From Pseudomonas helvetica (GTDB lineage: Bacteria; Pseudomonadota; Gammaproteobacteria; Pseudomonadales; Pseudomonadaceae), in assembly GCF_039908645.1 (NCBI RefSeq), contig NZ_CP150917.1, positions 618,501 through 682,500 of the forward strand: a stretch of 64,000 nucleotides of DNA. Direction: 5' to 3'. The notes under the pieces are model-generated. The model searched no databases. It was not told the origin of the DNA and saw only the letters and a program-made list of their open reading frames with translations. Both the position numbers and the translations under genes were made by a program. Positions 58,559 through 64,000 of this stretch are shown here, piece after piece. Each line of letters begins with the position of its first letter. The first letter of the stretch is position 1.

Positions 58559-59698
58559 CTACAAAACCACCCGCGACACTCTCGGCAACACTACGCTGAA
58601 CGTCGTGCCCTCGGCCTCGCTGGAGCTGACTTCGATCGTGCCTTGGTGGGCGTCCACCACCTGTTTGACGATGAACAAACCGAGCCCAAGGCTGGTAGAG
58701 GGGCCGGTGAGTTCTTCGCTGGCGCTGCGCACCAGTGGGTCGAATATCGTCGGCAGTGCCTCGGCGGGAATCGGCTCGCCATGGTTGTGCATGGTCAGCG
58801 TCACCTGATCTTTTTCTCCAATGATTCTCAGCGTCACTGGGTGTCGATTGGCCCCGTGCTGCAAGGCATTACCGACAAGGTTTTGCAGCAGTTGGCTGAG
58901 GCGCGTGCGGTCCCAGATACCATGGGTGTCGCCTTCGACGATCAGTTGTGAGTTGCAGTCCGGCTGCCCGGCGCCGGCTTCGTCCAGCGCAGCTTTTGCG
59001 GCGGCGGCCAGGTCCATCGGTGCCGGTTCGATCGGCAGGCTGCTGCCCAGCCGGCTACGTACCAGCTCCAGCAAGTCGCTGACCATCGCCGCCATGTGCC
59101 GGGCACTGCTCTTGATGCTTGTCACATAGGTCTGGGCGTCGGTGTCCAGTTTGGCCTTGCGTAGCAGCATCTCGGTGGACATGTTCACAGCCTGCAAGGG
59201 GGTGCGCAGATCATGGCCCAGAATGGCCAGGAAGATGTCCCGTGAACGATTGACCTGCTCGGCGTACGCTGCGGTGGACTCGGCCAGGGCTTCGTCGATG
59301 GCTTCGTTGAAACGGATCATGTCCTGCATGTACACCACGTCCGGCGACTCCAGGCTGTTGACCCACAGGCGAATCACGCTGGCCCGCAAATGCCGGAACT
59401 CAGAGGTCATCTGCACCAGATCAAACCCCACGTTATGCCGAAGCTCGCCATGACTGGCCGCGGCCTTGTCCAGGCTTGGTGTTTTTTCCGGGCCTTCGCC
59501 CCTGGCCTTGGCCGCTTGTTCGAGGCCGGTCTGGGCGGTCTTCATGTCGCGGGAAGCGGCCAGCAGGATCAATGTGGCGTGGTCGCGCAGGAGCGTCCGG
59601 TCCATGGAATCAGGGTCGGGGGCTATGGTTCGGGCGAACAGCTCCCATTCGTCGACGATACGCTCGACGTGAGTCACGATGAATTCGGATAGACGCAT
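58559..59698 (-). CDS. Soluble sensor histidine kinase with RsbRD-type N-terminus
   Basis: The start at 59698 (MRLSEFIVTHVERIVDEWE) follows GGAG; a GTG at 59713 would add five residues. It gives 379 residues. The N-terminal helical region (about 1-150) resembles the RsbRD N-terminal domain. The kinase core has an H box LAILGHDLRTPLQ, N box LLQNLVGNALQHG and a G box SLGLGLFIV. There is no membrane helix, so it is cytoplasmic. No response regulator gene is adjacent, making it an orphan kinase. Bases 59699-59949 upstream hold no gene. Confidence 0.88.
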   Translation of the reverse strand: MRLSEFIVTHVERIVDEWELFARTIAPDPDSMDRTLLRDHATLILLAASRDMKTAQTGLEQAAKARGEGPEKTPSLDKAAASHGELRHNVGFDLVQMTSEFRHLRASVIRLWVNSLESPDVVYMQDMIRFNEAIDEALAESTAAYAEQVNRSRDIFLAILGHDLRTPLQAVNMSTEMLLRKAKLDTDAQTYVTSIKSSARHMAAMVSDLLELVRSRLGSSLPIEPAPMDLAAAAKAALDEAGAGQPDCNSQLIVEGDTHGIWDRTRLSQLLQNLVGNALQHGANRHPVTLRIIGEKDQVTLTMHNHGEPIPAEALPTIFDPLVRSASEELTGPSTSLGLGLFIVKQVVDAHQGTIEVSSSEAEGTTFSVVLPRVSRVVL

Positions 59699-59949
59699 GG
59701 TCGAAGGCTCCACGCAGTAAGCGCTTGACGGTCTCGCATTTTAGCGCCTTTAAGACCGGGTCAAAACTACCGTTGACGAGCAGAATCAGCCACTGCGGTT
59801 GTCGGGGTGGTATTTAATTGTTTTTCAGGTTCTGAAGTTTAATGTTATTGGGCGTTTATGCTGGTTTTACAGCAGTTATTTAATCTTTTGTTATCTGAGG
59901 TATTGAATAAGCTGGTCGTTCTTATGAACGCACAGGGACAGTTGCGAAA

Positions 59950-62900
59950 ATGAATGAATCATCAGAAGGATCTGTGTCGGATATTTCTGCCAATAATCCG
60001 GCAGGCGACAATCGGTATTTGAGTTACCTGGCAACCAACGTTCCAGCGCTTATAAAAAGCCCTACTCTGTCTAAACGTGTAGCGACGGCAACCCAGGCAG
60101 TCGATTTCCCTGAGTGGTACGTCAAGGCAAGCGCCATTGACCGTCAATACCTCAAGGAACTCGGCAACGAGCGCTGGCGATTGCAAGGCAATCTGGATGA
60201 CACGCTGGGTGATCTGAAAAAGGACATCAACGAGTTCGCAGAGCCCTTGCTCATTCAGGCCCTGCAAGAAAAGCTGAGCCTGGAACTGGATGTGCGGGCC
60301 ACGACGGTTCGGCTTTACGTGCCAGCCCTGCTGGGGTTTGGCATCGACAACAATGCCAGCCGGCTCAGGGAGTCAACGTTGCTGGAGGCTGCGCTGCATA
60401 ACTTTGAGGACGCTGAAACCCGTGCCGGCGCCTTTCGCGATGGCTCGGGAATTTTCACCACCGATGCCGAAGGTGAGCTGCAACGTCATTCGTTGACTAT
60501 CGAAAGTTTTGCGAGCCTTTGTCGGGAGCTGGATCTCGGTGCGCAGTATCAGCGGCACATCACAGGGTTGCTGGCCCCTGCGGCGGCAGGTGCAAAGGCC
60601 TCACTTGAGCAACACTTCATCGGGACCGAAAAAGCTGCGTTCAATGAGTCGGCGCTGATTGCATATTTGAAGGGCGATATCACTTCTTATGCGTACGGCA
60701 AGTTGCAGAAACTGCGGGACAACCAGACAAACATCACGATGGGCAAGCGCCCGTTACAGTCTCATCGACTGTCCCTTATGGGCGTGAAACTGTCGGGTAT
60801 CGTGTTGTTCAGTGCCGTGGCAGATCCAACGAAAATCAAAAAGATTTACGACGCCCTGGAGCCGACACATCAACGAATAATGATGGATTGGGCACGCAAA
60901 CTGCTCATTTTGCCCGGGCAGGAATTTGACCAGTTCAAGTTTCTCAAAGCCTTTTTTGCCAACGGTCCCAGCGGTGCCGTCGATGAGATGCTGCGCCGCG
61001 AAGATATCGATAATCAAAGTCGGCTCGACGGTGCCTTGATCGCTTATGTGCCCGACGATCCTGAGCATCCTCTCAAGGAATATAAATCCTTCACCGATTT
61101 CATGAAGGAGCTGACGAGCCAGTTGCGCTCCTCGGACTACCAACAATTTTTCAGCCGCTTCGTACCGCAAAAAGACAAAGGACAGTTTTTCACTCGCGTC
61201 AAAGAGCGCTTTAGCACCTTCACCTGGCAACAGCGCGAACCGTTGAGCATGGGGCCGTGGTGGCGAGAGACTGCGGTGGAGAACCCCGATGCCGAGCCGG
61301 TCACCAACCTGATTGACGGTTTGCTCTGGCCGGCGCTCGGCCGATGGCGGTGCGATAAGGCCATCGCGGATTCGCGGCACATTGCCGTTCCTACTGGCGA
61401 TGAAGATGCCAACGCCCGTTGGGCGCGATTGAGCAGCTACGTAAGCATCGGCTGGAACGTATTCAACTTCGGCGCGATGCTGGTGCCGGGCCTGGGAGAA
61501 GCCATGCTTGGCATCATGATCGGGCAAATGCTGCTTGAAACCATGGAGGGCATCGAAGACTGGAGCAAGGGCGACAAGGACGAAGCGGCGGCATTGTTGA
61601 CCGGCGTCCTGATCAATGCGGCCCAGTTGGCAATCATGGGAGCAGGGCATGTGTTGCCGACGGGCGCAGCGGCCGCGATCAAGCCTTCGGCATTTGTCGA
61701 CCAGTTGAAGCCGGTCGTACTCGCTGACGGCACCACCCGCCTCTGGAACCCGGACTTGAGCCCGTATGAGCATCAAGTCAGTTTGAGTTCCGACTCGACG
61801 CCCAACGAGCGAGGCCTTCACGCGCACGGCGATAAGGAATTGCTGCCGCGCGACGGCAAATACTTCGCGGTGCAGGACGATCCACTGACCGGCGAGCCAA
61901 GGATGCTGCATCCGGACCGGCCCGCAGCTTACCAGCCAAAGCTTGACCACGATGGCGCCGGTACCTGGCACACCGAACTCGACCGCCCTGTCGAGTGGAC
62001 CTCGGCCGAGCTCATGCGTGGGCTGGGGGCGAAGTCAGAAGCGTTCGATGATGCAATGCTTGAACGCATCCGTATCACCAGTGGTATCGAAGAAGATGTG
62101 TTGCGTCGGCTGCATGTCGAAAACGAAGCGCCGCCCGCGTTGCTGGTCGACACCCTCAACCGGTTCAAGGCGTGGTCGGAAACGGGGAAACTGCCTGAGA
62201 ACGACCAGTCAAACATTGCCGACGCCAGGACGCTTCAGGACACCTTTGCGCAATTGCCTGCCAACATGGCAGACGAGCTGCTGAGCGCCGCTGATCCGGC
62301 TGACTTGCGAGTGCTGGCCGAGCAAAGGCGTATTGGCTTGCACCTCAGGCAACAGGCGCGCGCCGCCTCGCTGGAGGTGCGTCTGGCGCGTGCCTATGAA
62401 GGGCTGTTCCTTGATTCACTGCAGGCGCCGGATACGGAAAAACTGGCACTGCATAGCCTGGAAAGCTTGCCGAACTGGCCGCAGGAGGTGCGCATCGAGA
62501 TTCGCGAGCATTCTTTCACTGGCCGTCTGCGCGACAGCATTGGCCCAGAAGAAGCGGATCTGCGCAAAGTCCTGGTCAGCACGGAGAACGGTTATGAAGT
62601 GCGGGATGCCGAGGACAACCATCTGCACGGCGCGGATGACCTGTTTTCTTCGGTATTGCATGCCCTGCCTGACGCTGAACGCAAAGCACTGGGTTTTGAA
62701 ATCAATCAAGGCGCGACACTCAAGCACACCGTTCAAAATGCACCATTGGCGCGTGACCAACTGCGCCCGATGCTGGCGGACAGCCCACTGCGCAAGCCTG
62801 CCTATGATCCCGAGACGATGAAGCTGCTCGGTGGAATGCCACTTCCTCAAGGCATTCGACGGCTCACCGGACGCCTGACGTTGCAGGAACGCGTCAGGAG

Positions 62901-64000
62901 CGTGCGGCCGGGCTGGACGGAGGAGCAAGCCCAGGCTTATCTGGACGGTGCAGGCGACGAGGCTGACCCGGAGCTGCGGGCCAGCGCGCTGGAAGCGGAA
63001 TTCAACCGCCTCAATACCAACTTCCAGCGCTGGCTGAATTCGCCGACCGAAGCGTACAGGTTCAGCCCTGCCGGCGTTGCCGAATGGCAGTCAAGAAACT
63101 CACTTTACAAGGCCATTCGTCAGTGCTGGCAGCAAACCGGGCCCAGGGATGTGGACACTTTAGAGAATCTGGGGACATTGCTTGACCTCTCAAATATGCC
63201 CATGGGTCGACACTTGGGAACCATGCCCCCTCTGGAAGCCGATTTTCAGCACGTGACCAGCCTGAACTTGCTGGGCACTGAGATGACCGACGCACACGTC
63301 ACCTTTCTTGATCATTTTCCGCGCCTGCGTTCGCTGAATCTCACCCGCAACCGGCTCACGCAATTTCCTCCTTCGGTGGGACGAATGGTAGGGCTGACGG
63401 AGTTGTTCCTCGGCGATAACCGGATAGTGCTGGATGCGCAGGGCGCTACGTATTTGAGATGGCTTACCCGGCTTCAAAGTCTGGATCTTCAGGGAAACCC
63501 GTTGGGTCGAGTGCCGGATATCGGCGGCATGCGCCTGCTGCATACGGTATTGCTGGGTGAGACGGGTATTGATACCTGGCCGGACGGATTGTTTTCTCAA
63601 TCCCGATTCCGGCATTTTTACTTGAATCTTCAGCGCAATGAACTGACGGTCATCCCTCGGGCTACGCCCGGCTCTGTCGGGGCGGAGATGTTGGCTCGGA
63701 CGGTAGTGAGCCGGGAACGGCAGTGGATGTCGGCCGATACTCTGAACACGCTCAGAAACTACATCAGGTCCGTCGGCCTGGACCCCGATCGTCCGTATCC
63801 GCCTCGTGGTGTGCGCGACAGCCTTGATTGGGAGGCAGGCCTGACGCGACGAGATTGGGTCGCCAAACAGGAGATATGGAACAGCGTGGAGGACGAATTC
63901 GGTTCGGAGCCTTTTTTCAATAAGATCAGGAAGCTCACTGAGTCCAGCCATTTCCAGAACGACAACGCATTCAGAGTGGACATGACGAGCAAGGTCTGGC
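59950..64000 (+). CDS. Giant toxin-like protein with leucine-rich repeats and NEL-type E3 ligase start (partial)
   Basis: ATG 59950 (MNESSEGSVSDISANN) opens a frame that runs off the right edge after 1350 codons. The N-terminal region is paralogous to the protein at 49284: LLEAALHNFEDAETR, SFASLCRELDLGAQYQRH, YVPDDPEHPLKEYKSF and FFSRFV. A hydrophobic pair of helices (about 497-567) follows, then AVQDDPLTGEPRML and ARAYEGLFLDS. Leucine-rich repeats occupy about 1098-1230 (LRSLNLTRNRL, LTELFLGDNRI, LQSLDLQGNPL). The last 60 residues resemble the start of the NEL-type E3 ubiquitin ligase domain of IpaH/SspH effectors. The catalytic CxD motif would lie beyond the window. I infer a host-targeted effector. 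Confidence 0.8.
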   Translation, partial: MNESSEGSVSDISANNPAGDNRYLSYLATNVPALIKSPTLSKRVATATQAVDFPEWYVKASAIDRQYLKELGNERWRLQGNLDDTLGDLKKDINEFAEPLLIQALQEKLSLELDVRATTVRLYVPALLGFGIDNNASRLRESTLLEAALHNFEDAETRAGAFRDGSGIFTTDAEGELQRHSLTIESFASLCRELDLGAQYQRHITGLLAPAAAGAKASLEQHFIGTEKAAFNESALIAYLKGDITSYAYGKLQKLRDNQTNITMGKRPLQSHRLSLMGVKLSGIVLFSAVADPTKIKKIYDALEPTHQRIMMDWARKLLILPGQEFDQFKFLKAFFANGPSGAVDEMLRREDIDNQSRLDGALIAYVPDDPEHPLKEYKSFTDFMKELTSQLRSSDYQQFFSRFVPQKDKGQFFTRVKERFSTFTWQQREPLSMGPWWRETAVENPDAEPVTNLIDGLLWPALGRWRCDKAIADSRHIAVPTGDEDANARWARLSSYVSIGWNVFNFGAMLVPGLGEAMLGIMIGQMLLETMEGIEDWSKGDKDEAAALLTGVLINAAQLAIMGAGHVLPTGAAAAIKPSAFVDQLKPVVLADGTTRLWNPDLSPYEHQVSLSSDSTPNERGLHAHGDKELLPRDGKYFAVQDDPLTGEPRMLHPDRPAAYQPKLDHDGAGTWHTELDRPVEWTSAELMRGLGAKSEAFDDAMLERIRITSGIEEDVLRRLHVENEAPPALLVDTLNRFKAWSETGKLPENDQSNIADARTLQDTFAQLPANMADELLSAADPADLRVLAEQRRIGLHLRQQARAASLEVRLARAYEGLFLDSLQAPDTEKLALHSLESLPNWPQEVRIEIREHSFTGRLRDSIGPEEADLRKVLVSTENGYEVRDAEDNHLHGADDLFSSVLHALPDAERKALGFEINQGATLKHTVQNAPLARDQLRPMLADSPLRKPAYDPETMKLLGGMPLPQGIRRLTGRLTLQERVRSVRPGWTEEQAQAYLDGAGDEADPELRASALEAEFNRLNTNFQRWLNSPTEAYRFSPAGVAEWQSRNSLYKAIRQCWQQTGPRDVDTLENLGTLLDLSNMPMGRHLGTMPPLEADFQHVTSLNLLGTEMTDAHVTFLDHFPRLRSLNLTRNRLTQFPPSVGRMVGLTELFLGDNRIVLDAQGATYLRWLTRLQSLDLQGNPLGRVPDIGGMRLLHTVLLGETGIDTWPDGLFSQSRFRHFYLNLQRNELTVIPRATPGSVGAEMLARTVVSRERQWMSADTLNTLRNYIRSVGLDPDRPYPPRGVRDSLDWEAGLTRRDWVAKQEIWNSVEDEFGSEPFFNKIRKLTESSHFQNDNAFRVDMTSKVW

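Noticed and set aside
60754..61971. 405-residue minus-strand frame over the giant LRR protein
   Set aside because: The plus-strand frame is continuous and paralogous to 49284; the minus-strand sequence has no recognisable features.

Overview
The window is a stretch of chromosome from a fluorescent-group Pseudomonas or a close relative. Gene content and order support this: azurin, pncB-nadE, amaB-amaA with a divergent LysR gene, a braCDEFG-type operon, ureE-ureF-ureG-hupE beside desT, and cbpA-cbpM. So do the many short palindromic intergenic repeats carrying GTGGCGAGGGAGCTTGCTCCC-like arms. Coding density is high. No tRNA, rRNA, CRISPR array, transposase or integrase was recognised.

Layout. 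1-0.7 kb: the end of an upstream gene and two related small membrane proteins, the first truncated. 0.9-7.7 kb: a three-gene operon of a transglutaminase/DUF2126 protein, a circularly permuted ATP-grasp/alpha-E protein and a second transglutaminase, behind a sigma-54-like promoter. 8-9.6 kb: a small basic protein, a LOG-family protein and azurin with an ANR-like site. 9.7-18.1 kb: four tandem paralogous Ig-like repeat proteins with a shared 5' leader, the most unusual block here. 18.2-20.3 kb: NAD salvage. 20.6-24.6 kb: L-lysine/pipecolate catabolism. 24.6-30.1 kb: branched-chain amino acid ABC transporter with a consensus sigma-54 promoter. 30.1-31.0 kb: long intergenic region with DnaA-box-like 9-mers. 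31-34.3 kb: an HflK/HflC-like SPFH pair and a TerC protein. 34.4-37.6 kb: SDR enzyme, CDF transporter, AGE epimerase. 37.8-41.1 kb: urease nickel accessory genes and desT. 41.2-44.3 kb: a secreted 14-residue-repeat protein and an AsmA protein. 44.4-46 kb: two unrecognised AT-richer genes. 46.3-49.1 kb: lipase, EamA transporter and AraC regulator. 49.3-64 kb: two giant related toxin-like proteins that bracket psiF, an AI-2E exporter, a YegD-like Hsp70, cbpA-cbpM and a histidine kinase.

The best candidates for undescribed biology are: the tandem Ig-like array (five near-identical 285-bp repeats, an exact 540-bp duplication and a conserved structured leader); the two large toxin-like proteins, which share an N-terminal region but end in different modules (a Cys-His-Asp papain-like module versus leucine-rich repeats plus the start of a NEL-type E3 ligase); the transglutaminase/ATP-grasp operon, which looks like a peptide-ligation system of unknown product; and the periplasmic 14-residue-repeat protein. 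All function calls come from reading translations by eye; no database search was run.
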